Part shown: one piece after another, positions 40,871 to 54,159 of the stretch
How positions within the stretch are numbered: position 1 is the first letter of the stretch
Layout of the letters: each line of letters begins with the position of its first letter
Assembly (NCBI RefSeq): GCF_037038585.1
Contig: NC_092520.1
Coordinates: 2,695,001-2,759,000 of the forward strand
Origin: Patagioenas fasciata
Taxonomy: Eukaryota; Chordata; Aves; Columbiformes; Columbidae
DNA: 64,000 nucleotides
Reading direction: 5' to 3'
The notes under the pieces: generated by a model
Databases searched by the model: none
What the model was told of the DNA's origin: nothing
What the model saw: only the letters and a program-made list of their open reading frames with translations
Translations under genes and position numbers: made by a program

Positions 40871-42929
40871 CCCCGCAGCACATCCCACTGTCACCCCAGC
40901 TCCACGCAGTCCCAGCACCCACCTCTGCCACCTCCAAGCCAATAAGTGCCCATGGGCTGTGACCCGCCCCATCCCCTGAGACCCCCCAAACCTCCCCTGG
41001 CACCCCAGGACCAAGCAGCACCCACCCTGGGCACCCACAGGAGCCTCTGCCATCCTGACAGCTCACAAGAGCATCACTGTGACATTTGGGGACAAGGTGA
41101 TGGGCAAGGAGGGACCTCGAGCGCGTCTTACCTGCTGGGGTGCCAGGGGGTGTCACAGGGTGCTGGGACCTGCTGTTTTCCCCAACACCTGGGAACATCT
41201 GCAGCCTTGGGGTGCCACGTTGAGCAACGCTTCCCCTTTCCAGCCAACGGCAACACCCCGGGGCGATGGGGAACAGAAACTGGGGTGGCACGGCATGGCC
41301 GCGTGGTCATGGTGTGGCACGGCCCATGCCAGCAGCTCCGCCGTGGCTCCACACCCCCACCCCCTACACACCCCCTATATGCAGCTCCCTATATACACAC
41401 AGACATGCACCCCCACTGCACCCCAAAAGAGACCCAGACACCAAGGGACATCCACAGCTGGCAAATGCCACCAAGGCAGGGGACGGACCCCAGACCGTGC
41501 CAGGATGTGGCCCTCAGCCATGCCATCACATCCAAGAATTTTCAGGTCTTTTTACACCATTTTGTGGTCTTTCCCCCCATTTTAGGGTCTATTCCCCCAT
41601 TTTTGGCTCCTTCCAAGGTTGGGCTTTTTCGGTAGATGCTGGGGACAAGGTCACCTGGAGTGGTGGCACCAAGAGGAGGAAGATGCTCCAGTTGCCTTGT
41701 TGCCTCTCACCACAACCATGCAAGGGAAACTGAGGCACGTGCAGTGGGTTTGAAGTGAACCAGGGTGACTCACACCCCATTTTAACAGGTTTTCTCCCCA
41801 AAACACTCCTTGGAGAGGTGTTTGTTGGGAGTTGTTAAGGGACATGACTAAGGCTACACAGGCCATCGGTGGCGGAGGGCAGAGCTGTGCCAAATGCATG
41901 ATGAGCAGCCGAAAAACAAGGGACCGCGCCTCAAAAATGGCAAATGAGCAAAAAGAATGCTTCGTAAGAGGGAAATTGGGCACTGAATCCCAGTGCTGCT
42001 GGGCTGGGAGGGTTAGGAAAGCCAGAGGAGAGGAAAAATCCCTCCCGATCCCAGGAAAATCCCAGCTGCGGGATACGCCGAGCACAACCGTTCCATTAGT
42101 CACTGGAGAATCCCCGCACCGACCGTACCCACTACCTGCAGCCACCTGTAACCCCGCGACAGCAACCCAGAAATCACTATTTCCAATTAACAAACCCACG
42201 TCAAGACACTCGGCCTCATCCTGCGCCCGTGGCCCGTCCCCAGGTCACGTTTTGTCCTGGTGGATTGTTCAAAAAGTCCCTTTATTCACCCTCAAAAACA
42301 CATCCCAGGGATCCCTGCCAGCCCTTCCTGCTTGGCTTGTCCTTCCCCACACCATCGTGGGGATATCTTGGTGGCCTGGTGACATGGGGGGGAAGCGAAA
42401 GCTCCAGCTCAGCAGATTTTAAAGGGAATGGAGATAGGATGCTCCCACCTCGCGTGTCGCTTGGCCGAAGCCACAACATCCCTGTCCCCAAACACCTCCT
42501 GGCTGGTCCCCAAGACATCTTCGGGTGCCCATGGACATGTCCCATCTGCCCCGGGGTGGTTGGGGACCAAAGTTGGGGTGTTTTGTGGGAAATCTACATT
42601 TATTGAAGCTGGAAGGTGTAATGATGTGGGCAAATTGAGCCAAGATTTTTGGGTGCTTAACATGGACCCGCAGGGACAAGGTGGAGGGACGGTCCCTCCG
42701 GTGATGCCAAGTGGCTCTGCCACCGATGTCCTCTGTCCTCGAGTGACTCCCTTCACCTCCCCACGCTTCGGTACTCTGTCTCTAGAATAAATTGGCATCT
42801 CAGGGATGCTCCAAGCAGCCCAGGGAGCGTTTTCTTGTTGGAAATGGGAAATACTGGGGAGAGGGAAGATGTAACGAGTTGGTTTGGCCTCAGCTGGCAG
42901 CGCCGAGGCTCTGGGTGGGCTTGTATAAA

Positions 42930-43390
42930 GCCCTATACACACAGATATATATGCACATATACGGCCACATGGTCACCCACATGCATACATATATGCATAA
43001 AAACACATATATACAAGCATATATACATCTATCAATAAATATACCTCTATACACATAAACATATATATGGCTCTACACACATGTATACACACGCATATAC
43101 ACTTCTCAATACATGTATATGTAAATATGTATCTCCACTCGCACACGTGTATATACAAACTTCTGTATCTATATACACAAATACGTCTCTGTGCACACAC
43201 AGACTCACACACATGTATATACATTCCTCTATCCATACATATCCAAATGTATTTATGCTTCTGTACATGTCTACGCATGCATGCTCATATATACAAATGT
43301 ACCTGTGCATATATATACGTGCAAAAGTATATATTTGTACATATATATATGTATAGATATACACACATATCCATCAATCCATCCATATAT
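42930..43390. repeat. TA/CA-rich compound microsatellite
   Basis: Alternating ATATACACAC/ATACATAT sequence about 460 bp long. Much of it is alternating purine-pyrimidine and could adopt non-B forms. Confidence 0.88.
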
Positions 43391-43419
43391 ATACATATAT
43401 TTGGGCTTGGGTCACCCCA

Positions 43420-44410
43420 AAGCCCAACCAGAGCACCGATGTTCTCCAGATCTGACCCCATCCTCTCCAGTTCTGCTCCATCCTGCCCACTTCAACCTGA
43501 CCTGCTCAGGACCAGTCCTGCCTGGTTCAGTCTCAGCCATTTGGGTCTGATCCTGTCCAGTCTGGCCCCATCCTGCCCAGTCTGGTCTTACCCCCTTGGA
43601 TCGGATCCTGTCCAGTTCAGTCTGATCCTGCCGGGTCCCATCCAGCCCAGTTTGATTTTACCCCCTCACGTCCCATCCTTCCCAGTTGGGTCTGGCCCTT
43701 CGGTATCATCCTGACCCAGTTTGGTCTGACATGCTCGGGCCCGATCCTGCTCAGTTCAGCCCCATCCTGCATGGCTCAGCCTGACCCTTTTGGGTGCCAT
43801 CCTGCCCAGTCCAACCCCATCTCTCCCGGTTTACTCCGACACTCTCGGATCCCATCCTCCTTAGTCCATCCCCATCTTTTCCAGTTCACTCTGACCCTGT
43901 CAGGTCCATCCTGCCCAGTCCAGCCCCATCCCTCCTGGTTCACTTTGACCCTCTTGGGTCCCATCCTATCTTGCTCAGCCCTATCCTTCCTGGTTCACTC
44001 TGACCCTCTCAGATCTGATACTGTCCTGGTTCTGCGTGACTCTCTCGGGCACCATCCTGCCTGGTCCAGCCTCATCCTTCCCGATTCTTTGTAACCCTTT
44101 CGGGGTCTCATCCCACCCGGTCCAGCCCCATCCTTCCTAATTCACTCTGATCCCCTCGAGTCTAATCCTGCTCCGGTTCCGTGTGACCCTCTTGAGACCC
44201 ATCCTGCCCAGTCCAACCCCATCTTTCCCATTTCACTCTGACCCTGTCAGGTCCATCCTGCCCCGTCCAGCCCCATCCTTCCCGGTTCACTCCGACCCTC
44301 TTGGGTCCCATCCCTCCCGGTTCCGTGTGACCCTTTCAGGTCTCATCCTGCGCATTCCAGCCCCATCCCTCCCGGTTCACTCCGACCCTCTCGGGTCCCA
44401 TCCTGCCCGG
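43420..44410. repeat. ~52-57-bp minisatellite next to the P2RY6 promoter
   Basis: About 18 units like CCATCCTGCCCAGTCCAGCC then CCATCCTTCCCGGTTCACTC and TGACCCTCTCGGGTC. It ends about 40 bp from the inferred first-exon donor. Confidence 0.9.
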
Positions 44411-44447
44411 TTCGGTGGGTCCCGTCCCTTCCGTACGCGGCACTTAC

Positions 44448-44600
44448 CGGCAGCGGGATGCGCCGGGGAGGCAGCAGCCGCGCTCAGCGCCCGGAGCCTC
44501 CCCATTACCGCCCGTCCCCGTCCGCGCTCCGCCCCGGAGCCGCCCCGCTCCGCCCCGCTCCGGCCCCGGCACCTGCGGGGGCTGCGCAAAGAGCACAGCT
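44448..44600 (-). promoter_or_regulatory. Probable P2RY6 promoter and noncoding first exon
   Basis: This is a CpG-rich block with three CCGCCCC GC boxes at 44,529-44,535, 44,540-44,546 and 44,550-44,556, spaced 10-11 bp, about one helical turn, without a TATA box. On the minus strand it ends in a strong donor, CTGCCG then GTAAGTG (44,441-44,447). Splicing to the acceptor at 38,491 would give a 5.96-kb leader intron. No other minus-strand gene is visible in between, so P2RY6 is the natural owner. It could instead belong to an unrecognised noncoding transcript. Confidence 0.55.
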
Positions 44601-47600
44601 GGATTAGGGTGGGGTGGAACAGCTGGGTTAGCGGGGCGACAGCTGCATGGGGGGCTGCCGTGCAAACATCAGGCTTGGCATCACGGGGAAACATCTGGAT
44701 TGACTACGGGGTTCCCTACAACCCCAAAAGTGGGATTTGCAGGGTGGGATGCTCATGCAATGGCAAACAGCTGGATTGCCACAGCTGGAGGTTGCAGAGA
44801 GCAGCTGGGTCTTGGGGACAGGGTCTTCCCGCGGGAACCGGGTCTCAACCAAAGGGTTTGGTGGCTTCGGTACTCATTAACCAGGTGATCCAGCCTCTTA
44901 ACTTCCTGAGAAGGGCTATTAAAGAGCAATAAGGAAAAAAACCCCGGGGGGATGCGTTAGGTGTGAAAGTGCAGATGCATAAACAGTCCAGAGATCCCGG
45001 GGTTATGTGAGATGATGGACTTGGCCCTTCCTTTCCCTGTAAGCCCAGTTTGCCCTCCAAAATTATTCCATTCCTTCCTTGCGATGGGTCTTGGTAGAGG
45101 CGAAGGTGCCAACTGGCATCACCTGGATGATGCGGGGGGCTCCTTGTTGAGTGATGCACCCCTGGAGTTGGCACCTAAATAGAAGGCAAAGAGTTTTGGG
45201 CAGCTGCGTGGTGCGGGATGAGGTACCGCAGCCCGTATGGGTCCTGCCGGCGCCTGTGCTATGGTGCACAGCACTGGTTTTCATCGATCCTGGCGTGAGC
45301 CCGTGGCCAAGCCGGGCAGTGGGGCCACGGGGGAAACGGGCTCTGGCAGAAGCAACCGTGAATATTTGCAACCACAGCCAGGCTGGAGCCATCACCCTCA
45401 TCCCAGGGCTGTCCAGGCTTGTGGGGTTGGGTTGGCGATGGCTCAGTGCCGTTGTGAAATTCCCCCACTCCCTCAGCCGCCACAGGGAGACGGAAACTGG
45501 GGGTAAAAAGTGTTTTTTTCCCGGGAGCAGAGTAGAAAACACACCTTGTGCAAACAAGCCCAGCAGCCCGCGATGAGGAGCACAGGGCTTTCCGCAAGTA
45601 TCCGGGGAATGCAGCTGAGAACGAGCACAACTCACTCCTCCGATGAGCCACCAGTGCTTATCCCACCTCCGGTGCTGCCTCCATCTTCGGGACAAGCTCC
45701 AAGCTGGTGTCCTCCTAGCACGGTGGGTGTCCTTGCATGTCCCCAAGGTGAGCGCCTCGTAGCCAGCTGTCCTGCTGTGGGGACACTGTAAATAGTGGAG
45801 GGAGTGTTAAAAACAAAACCGAAAAAAGAAAAGGAAAATAGAAGAGCAGCTGCTGGCTGCCTGCCAGCCCCAACTGCTTCTGCTGAGCTCGGCAGCTGGA
45901 CCTATAGCCTCAAGCCCCAGCCCTACAGCACCTGGAATAAATGGGAAATCCCCCTAAAATACGACATTTTGGGGTTGGAGCGAGGATGGTACAGGCAAAT
46001 GGCAAGGTTAAGAAAGAGATTTTAAGCAAGGTAGCTTTTCAAAGCCTCTTTTTATCCATGCAAAAGACAGATGAAACTCATTGGGAAATGGGAATAGCCT
46101 GGGTTCCTCTTGCAGCACCACTGATTCAATTAATTCCTGGCAAAAAGGCCTGGCCCGGTGGCTGGATTTGGCCTCACGAGGCTCTTTGGCCGCCTGGTTT
46201 CTGTTCATCCAGCTGGATGATGCCAATAATTGCATTAGTGGCTGCTTACAGGCGACCTTTGCTGCTGCTGCCCAGGGTAATTGCACCTTTCCACCGGGTT
46301 CCAGATTTCCATCCGCTGCTGGGTCGTGGGATGGTGATGATGGAGAGAAGAGCATCTGTGGTCGAAGCCAGGGAGGCAGCTGAGAGCTGGGACTGTGCTC
46401 ATCCAACCAACGCAAAACTCATGTTGGAGGTGAAAACCAGCACTTTTCAAACACTGAAGCTTTGAGAAAGCTTCAGGTCAGGGGTGTTGCCACCACCAGA
46501 CATTGGACGACACCATGGGAAGGGTCCTACAGGGCTTTCAGGTTCTCCCCGAGCCGAGATGTAGGTTGGGTCCCTCCTGCCTCGGGCTCTGCTGTGACTC
46601 ACCAGACCAGAGATGTCTTGCACAGAAAATTTAATTGCTTCTAAAACCTATTTATTAATATAACGGAATTGAAACTATTTTCTCATGTCCTGACAACACC
46701 AAACTGTCAGGGTGGTGGACCTGGTAGATCTTGCCCATGAGGTGACATTTGATGGCAACTTTCTCATTTTTAACTAGGTCAGAGGAGACTGTCACCCCGG
46801 TCTCACCCGCACACATCTACCACCCCAGCACCTGCCTTTGAGTCCTCAGATTTTTGGCAAAGAAGGTGTTTAGTGGAGAAAGTCTCATCTCTCAAGGTCC
46901 ATTCTCATGGTCTTCTCCACTCTCTTGCTGCAATCAAGGTTCACCACAGTGAAACGGGTGCAGCTACCTGGGGTGAAAACCCCAAGAGAAGAAGACAAGT
47001 TTCACTGCTGAACTTCTGCATTGGAGAAAATGGTCAAACCTTCTGCCCCCATGGCCATGATGGGTCCCAGGCCCACGTTTCTGGCCATCCAGCCCAAATT
47101 TCCTTCTGGAGGTGACGAGATCCCAGCATTGGCCTGTGAGCCTAATGCACATGTTCTTCCAGGGCTCTGCAGGAGCGCCGGGAAACCTTGGCTTTGATGG
47201 GAATTCAGAACAAAAAAGCCTTGGCTTTGCTCCAAGTGGGAGCTGCTCTGCCATTCCTATGCCTCAGGATTTCTGAAGAAGTGTTTTTCAGCTCATTTTC
47301 CACTCCAATATGCATTCCTAGAGCTCCATGGACGTCAGCAGGGGAGGAAGGGGCTGCTGAGCTTCTCCCCCAGGCATGTAGATAATTAATGTCTTGATCT
47401 TCTCAGGCTTCCTTCCTTTCCTCTCACCGGCACACCCTGATATGCCTCTGGGACTCAGGGACTCTTCCACTAATCGCTTTTTTTTGCTCAGGAATCCTAA
47501 AGAAGGAGCACAGAGCGTGGAGATCCAGGCGCTGGTGGTGTCTCAGGCACCAGTTTCATCCATGGCCTCAGCAGAAGGCAAGTGGTGGGTGTTTGGGAGG

Positions 47601-48868
47601 TGGCCTGCAAGCAGAAGACCTCCTCCATGAGCTGGTGAAATAGGTTGGGAAGGGAGATTTTGGGACTCACATCTGTGGGTCTTTGGAGGAAGGAAATCCC
47701 AGGACTTAGTGAATGAAGGGGTCTCATGATGGAGGTGGGCCTTCATGCTTTGTAGCCACCTTTGGGAGGTCTTCTCCATCTGCACTCATGACAGGCTCTG
47801 CAAAGAGAGAGACCATTGGTTCTCACTGCCTCATCCTCACTAATAATTGTACTTTCTCCCTTCGAGGACAGAACTGGGGTCTGGGATGGGGACATCTCTG
47901 AACTTTGCATGGTTGAGTGGAAGCCAAATGCCTTAAGGTTGACCACAATCCCTTCTTTGGCTTCTTGTCCTCCATCTTCCAACCCTGGGACAGCCTCGAG
48001 CTCCTGAGGCTCAGCACAGTCATGGCCATCTTGGTCTTCTCACCAACACACTTCTGCATGAACACCCATCATCCCCATCTCCCATGATGGGAGATCATGG
48101 CACAAAGCGGAGGTGCAATCCAGCATGGAGCTCCACCATGGCACTGCTGGGAGAACTGGTCTCTGCCAGCAGCCCCAGGAATGGGTCCAGATATCAGATG
48201 ATAATAAAAGGCTGTCCAAAAGCAGGCTCAGATCCCCATGGAGACCTGCAGGATCTGTGCACGCTTCCATCTGCCCAGGAGGTGATGGAGAAGCACATCA
48301 TGTCCCTTTGGTTCATCATCAGTTTTCTCTGGGAAGCGATTGCCCCCCAATTACTACCAGGGACAAAGGGTGGAAATGCTGATGGAGACACCCACTTTTG
48401 GGGTACAACCATTCCAGCAGGACCACACACCTACACCTTCATAGGGCGAAAATAGCTATTTTAAGGTTGAAAATCAGCTTCTCAGGTATGGGTCAACCCA
48501 AGAGACTCCATGATCATGGTCCATCACTGTAAACCAGAGTCAAAACCAAGTGTCCCAATTTGTCACCATGTGCTGCTGCAGTAACACAGTTTGTCACCTG
48601 CCTGGTGGTCGCCCAACACTTGGGTCTTACGGATGGGTTGGGGCAGCAAAAGGGTGAGATGGACACATTTCTCACCTGACCGAGTGTGAGTCACCAGGAA
48701 CACAGAAAGGTTGCGCACTGCAAATTTAATGCTTTGCATTAAAAAGTACTTGGTGCAACTTCTTGTTGCTTTCCCAGGAACCCCATGCTTGGTTCTGCTG
48801 CTCCTGCAGTAAGCAATAGGGGATTTGGGGTGTGATGAATTCATGTGGGGCTTCCAAGCCATGGCTCA
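44601..48868. other. Intergenic sequence upstream of P2RY6
   Basis: No gene recognised. Open frames reach 227 codons (45,063-45,746, minus) without any family motif. I see no retroelement or array here. Confidence 0.6.
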
Positions 48869-49004
48869 AATCATAGAATTGTTTGGGTAGGAAGACACCC
48901 TCAAGGTCATTGAGTCCAACGATAACCTGACTCTGGCACTAAACCAGAGCACCTCATCCATACGTCTTTTAAACACCTCCAGGGATGGTGACTCAACCAC
49001 TTCC
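48869..49004 (-). mobile_element. CR1 LINE 3' fragment
   Basis: Begins AATCATAGAATTGTTTGGGT and ends CTCCAGGGATGGTGACTC. Confidence 0.9.
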
Positions 49005-49235
49005 AAATCTACAGCTGGATGGATGTGCAAGGTTCAGCCCATGCAATTAGTCTGTGCCTTCACTAATTGGAATTTTAAGTATTTTGCTGCTCTTTTTGCT
49101 CGTTAACACCATTACATGCAACACTGTTGACTCAGGATGTCCATCCCCTCACCAAGGGCTGTCAGGATGCGATGGGGACCTTGGGGATTCTTGAGCAACC
49201 AAAATAAGGTCCAGGCATGAGACATCTCATATTGT

Positions 49236-49390
49236 TCCCCAGAGAAGCTGTTGATTCACCATCCCTGGGGGGGTTTAAAAGACACACAGATTAAATTCTT
49301 AGGGACATGGGTTAGTGCCAGTGTTGAGTTAATGGTTGCGCTCGATGATCTCAAAGGTCTCTTCCAACCAAAATGATTCTATGAGTCTAT
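49236..49390 (+). mobile_element. CR1 LINE 3' fragment
   Basis: Ends TCTTCCAACCAAAATGATTC then TATGAGTCTAT. It lies 230 bp from an oppositely oriented fragment at 48,869-49,004. Confidence 0.88.
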
Positions 49391-50599
49391 CTCCCATAGG
49401 GACCAAAACCTTCCAGGAATTAAAACTCAGAGCATGGACCATTTCCTTCCCAGGAGCACACAGGGACCTACTCAACTCTTGGGCTGGTTCTTCTGCAAGG
49501 TGGGTCCATCGCACCAGCCATTGCAGCAAGTATTTAAGCCACAGTCTCCTGTTCCTTCCATTGAAAAGATGATTAAACCGGACATTTATTTTGGGAAAAA
49601 AGAATCTGTTTCATGTATGGCATCACCGACAAAGTTTTCTGTGTGGAGCAACTCACGTGTCCTCACTTCTCCCTTTCGGTTCTGCTTCTCAGAAGATCAC
49701 ACCATGCAGTTGAAGGCGGCGAAAGGGGAAGATGCGTCCCAAGTGTGCTGTTTGCTTTTTTTATATATTCCAAGAATTTGTCTATTTCTTACATTAAAGT
49801 CGCTGCTTTCTTTTTATTCTTCTTTTTTGTTTTTCTTTTCTTTTCCTGGAAAAGAGCAGAATTACAGAAATAAGGCAAAATCTAGACACAAGTTTTCTCT
49901 TCCGTCACTTAGAGGCGGGCAAAAAACCCAAACAGAGCTTGAGGCTTCTTTTATAGGAAGATTTTGAAGATATCCCTGGTATTAATACCCCTTGATTTAT
50001 GGATAACAGGTTATTTTGTTCTGCTTACCAGGGGATGAGTGAAATATGAGTCACTGATGGCTTTACCAAGAACATCCTTACAGAGGGACCGTTTCATGTT
50101 CTTCATCCTCAGATGGGGATGATTCCCATCTTTTTCTCGCCATCTAATCCATCATGAAACCCCTCACAACTCTTTTTTCTGGAAGCAAAGGAGGTCTTGA
50201 AGCTCCAGCAAACCCCCTCAGGGCTTGCTATAGGGTTTGCTTTAGGTTATGGGCAAGATTACCCCTATAGGAACAAAAATCAGAGCTTTGGGGGCAACTT
50301 GGTGCCCAAGATAAGGAGGGGGACAGGAATAACTTCCCAAGGTGGACTCGATTTTTGCAGGGATATGGTCCTCACACAACAGCGCTGGGAGCAGCGTTAC
50401 CCTTGGCAGCATCTTCCAAACAAACCTCAGAGCAGAGCTGGTGCCCAGACATTTTGTACAAACACCGGGGTGAAACTATAACAAGGAGAATACAATTCTG
50501 GGGGGTCCTGACCGTCAGATGTCTGGGTTTGGGCAAAAGCGGGCATGGTTGCTGCATCTTCTCTTTCAACGTGGTGGCTTGCACGTGGTTGGGGGTTTA
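49391..50599. other. Intergenic, no gene called
   Basis: Contains a 177-codon plus-strand frame (49,434-49,967) rich in Phe/Leu/Ser, which arises from a T-rich stretch near 49,755-49,850. No domain is visible and I do not call it. Confidence 0.55.
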
Positions 50600-50826
50600 G
50601 GTGCTGCAGGGAGGGAGGGTAGTATGAGGAACAATTTCTTCCCCGAAGGGCTGTGGGGCATTGGAACAGGCTGCCCAGGGCAGTGCTGGAGTCACCATCC
50701 CTGGATGGGTTGGACAGATGGAGATGAGGTTCTCAGGGACATGGGTCAGTGCCAGGGGTGGGTTATGGTTGGACTCGATGAACTTGAGGGTCTTTTCCAA
50801 CCAAAATGATTCTGTGATTCTATGAT
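50600..50826 (+). mobile_element. CR1 LINE 3' fragment
   Basis: Runs from GAACAATTTCTTCCCCGAAG through to GATTCTGTGATTCTATGAT. Confidence 0.92.
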
Positions 50827-51519
50827 ATTTGGATGCTCATCTGGCACAGGAGAGGGACCAGGAGATGCTCATGGATGCTCAGGAGATGCTGATGTGGAGG
50901 TCAAGGGCATCCTTGGGGGGTTGCAAGACCACCTTGAGCAAGGAGATCTGCACCCATCACTGCTGGGAGCAGACAGGTGGATCAAGAAGCTCCTGGGGCA
51001 AAGCTATGCTGACCCTGATCCGTGCCTCAGTTTCCCCAGTTGCACAACCAAGGCAATGTCCAGCTTCTAGTTAGCACCTAGAAAACACTCCAGGGCGGTC
51101 AAATGGAGTGTGGTCCCCCATGTCTTCTGTGGGTGAATCCTCCCGGACCAGCAGGCAAAGTCCTGCCCTCACCCTGCCCATCCCACTCAGAACACCTGAG
51201 ACCTGCCCAAGCCAAAAATGTTCCAGCATCTCCGTCCCGTTGGGGACGTGTTGCAAAACCAAAGCAGCAGCCAAGTCCTGCACATCGGCGGAGAGGGAGG
51301 AGGGGAATCAGATGGCAAAACAGGATCAGCTCGTTCCCCTCCCGGCGCTTGCGTGTGTGGGCAGGGTGCTGGCAGGCAGCGCGGGCAGCGCGGGCAGCAC
51401 TGGGGGACTGAACACACAACGTCACTCCAGCGTGCCGGGCTTTATCCTTTTTGCAGGGTATCAGCATCTCTAGTGGGAATATTTTTTAATCTTCTTTTCT
51501 TTTTTCCCTGCAAATTGTT

Positions 51520-52095
51520 TTGTTTTATTCTGTTCTGTTCTATTCTATTCTATTCTATTCTATTCTATTCTATTCTATTCTATTCTATTCTATTCTATTC
51601 TATTCTATTCTATTCTATTCTATTCTATTCTATTCTATTCTATTCTATTCTGTCCCGATTTCTTTTATTTTCTCTATCAATTCCTTCCCTTCCCTTTCCC
51701 CTTTTCCCCTTTTCCCCTTTCCCCTTTTCCCCTTTTCCCCTTTTCCTTTTCTTTTTCTTTCTTTTTCTTTTTCTTTTTCTTTTTCTTTTTCTTTTTCTTT
51801 TTCTTTTTCTTTTTCTTTTTCTTTTTCTTTTTCTTTTTCTTTTTCTTTTTCTTTTTCTTTTTCTTTTTCTTTTTTCTTCTTTTTCTTCTTTTTCTTCTTC
51901 TTATTTCTTTTTTCTTTTTTCTGTTTCTTGTTTCTTTCCTCTTTCTTTTCTCATTTCTCTTTTATTTTGTATATTTTTTCTTCCCCTTTCCTTTTCCCCC
52001 TTTTCTTTCTTTTCCTTTTTTTATTTTGTTTTGTTTTGTTTTTTGTGGTTTTTTTGTTTGTTTTGTTTTTATTTGTTTGTTTCCCTTTTTTCCCT
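51520..52095. repeat. Long polypyrimidine tract with ATTCT, CCCCTTTT and CTTTTT repeats
   Basis: A TTTTATTCTGTTCTG lead-in is followed by about 22 pure TATTC pentamers (51,541-51,650), then CCCCTTTT units (51,695-51,745), then about 20 CTTTTT hexamers (51,755-51,875), then T-rich sequence to about 52,095. The plus strand of the CTTTTT and CCCCTTTT parts is pure pyrimidine. Phe/Leu/Ser-only frames here are spurious. Confidence 0.96.
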
Positions 52096-52956
52096 CTCCA
52101 TGTGAACACTGCCAGCCAGCTCATACCCAGCACCAGCTCAGGGCGAGACAGACAGACAGCATCTTAAACCCCTTTATTCAGGCCGGGGGCTGTCAGTGGT
52201 TTGGTTTCTTCTCTTCTCATGCACATCAAACCAGAAGCCCTGATCTCAGTGGGGTGGCAGCTGCTCTCGCATACATTTTAGAGATAATGGCCCAGACAGT
52301 CCTTCAGTATAAATAGAAAAAACCTTGTGAAATAGGTTTAATTTAATATATCCAGTAATCCTAGGCATTCTCACTTCCTTCCCGTTATTATCTGACATGA
52401 TCCCCTATTCTTGGGTACTCAGAAAAATTTATTCAAAGGAAAACTGAACAATAGCAAACATGGGATTAAAATAAAACCAGAAAAATAATGCAAATGATGG
52501 ATGAGAAGCTGGTTTGGCTTCCAGGAAGGTTCGAGGAGAATCTCCCCCATGGGGATGTGACCGTGCCGTTCTCCAAACCTCTGTTGAAGGGGGAGATGAA
52601 GGTGTTACGTTGCCTTCAAAACCAACTGTAATCACAGCAGCTGGTGGGCTTAGGTCTGTTTGGTCCAAACTGGCTCATCTGAGCAGAGTGGTTGGAGAAA
52701 GAGCCGTGGAATGGTCTCTAAAATGTTTCGTGGTGGACTTTGTCCCTGAAACACACGACTCTGCGTACAATGTATTAGCGGTCAACAGGACCTTGTCTTG
52801 CAGAGGACAAGGGGACAGGCTGCAACCAGGCGGCTGCAATTAAACATGTCATTACATTTATTTTTTCCAGACACCTTGACATCTGTTTTTTAACACAGAC
52901 ATAAGAGGAAATGCTGGTTTTCTCCATCAGAATAAGAGCAGGTGCAAACAACACTT
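52096..52956. other. Intergenic, no gene called
   Basis: Unique A/T-rich sequence without recognisable features. Confidence 0.55.
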
Positions 52957-53133
52957 GGTTGGTCAAAGAGGTGGTAGACGTCCCATCCCTGGAGACATCC
53001 CAGGCCAGGCTGGATGGGGCTCTGAGCAACCTGAGCTGGGTGAAGATGTCCCTGCTCATGGCAGGGGGCTGTACTAGAGTAGCTTGAAAGGTCCATTCCC
53101 ACCCAAATAATTCTGTGATTCTTTGATTATATG
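52957..53133 (+). mobile_element. CR1 LINE 3' fragment
   Basis: Contains CATCCCTGGAGACATCCCAG and ends AATTCTGTGATTCTTTGATT. Confidence 0.9.
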
Positions 53134-54159
53134 ATAAGACTTTTGGGCATGACACGCCTTGCGGCCTCATCTCACCTTGGCACGTCTGAACGTGCCTCTC
53201 TGCTTGGTCCCAGTGTAAGGGCTGAGCTGCATCCTAAATGGTTTATCTCCTCCTGGATGACCGTCCAAATGCCCCAATCTCCAGTATTTTAGAGGTACCA
53301 CGTGGCCCATGAGCCAACACAGCGATGATCCGTGTTGGCCATCCCCGGGTGGGTAGTTCACAGCCTCCAGAGACAGTACTTACCTCCGTAATGTTCATGT
53401 GTGCACAGGGTTTTTATGTCTGCAAACAACTAGGACAGCTCAAGGGCTTGGCTCTCACCCTGCGAGCTCCTGGACGTGTTCCTTTGTTGGCTCTTCTCCC
53501 TCTGCCTTGCTCCTCCCTCTTCTTCAGGCCCATCGCTCGCCAGGCATTTGCATAGAAATGCTCCCAGATACCAGAGACGTCACCAACTCGCTCTTTGGGA
53601 TGTTGGGACCTGTGTGCAGACAGGCTGATTTCTTTGGTCATCTTCCAAGCAGATGTCTCCAGCAGGTTGTGTTCCTCCCTTAGTGCCCAAGGAGTCTCTG
53701 TAGGCATCACACAGGGCCTGGAGAGGACAAGGATGTCCACATAGGTTCTAGGAGTGCCACAAAGGTCCTAGAACCGCAACCCCATCGTAGGACCATTGAG
53801 TGAGGAAGACATGTTCACCCCAGCAGACAACATGAAGCGGCTCACTGGTGTGGCAGTAATGCCGAACTGGCTGGTTTCTCCTTCTCTTCCTCCTCCTCCT
53901 CCTCAGGCAGTTAATATTGATTTGGCTTATGATTAACTTCCCTCTCACAGATCCGATGGAGCCGGAATTGGTACATTAAACAACCAGCAAGCTGTTTATG
54001 ACTCATACAATGGCCCCGCGCCAAGGCAAGCACAAAAGTAGAGGCCTCGGCCAAGTTTTGGGAATCGTTCAGTGTTAAAATCCACATGGTCCTGGAGAAG
54101 ACACAGGATGGGTCTCCTCTCTCAGTTCAGCTGGTGCAAGTGAAAAACTTCTCCCCTCT
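53134..54159. other. Intergenic, no gene called
   Basis: No recognisable gene or repeat. A (CCT)n-like patch lies near 53,888-53,905. Confidence 0.55.

Larger units (their letters stand above)
38491..44447 (-). other. Inferred P2RY6 leader intron
   Basis: The interval between the acceptor at 38,491 and the donor at 44,447 contains a CR1 (38,596-39,326), two minisatellites (40,300-40,870 and 43,420-44,410) and a TA/CA-rich tract (42,930-43,390). The stretches 39,330-40,300 and 40,880-42,930 hold no recognisable feature. Confidence 0.5.

Noticed and set aside
49434..49967. 177-codon plus-strand frame
   Set aside because: Begins just beyond a CR1 end, depends on a T-rich stretch for its hydrophobic part, and shows no domain or conserved motif.
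51218..52167. Frames of 295 and 215 codons made of Phe, Leu, Ser and Ile
   Set aside because: Translation of the ATTCT/CTTTTT pyrimidine tract.
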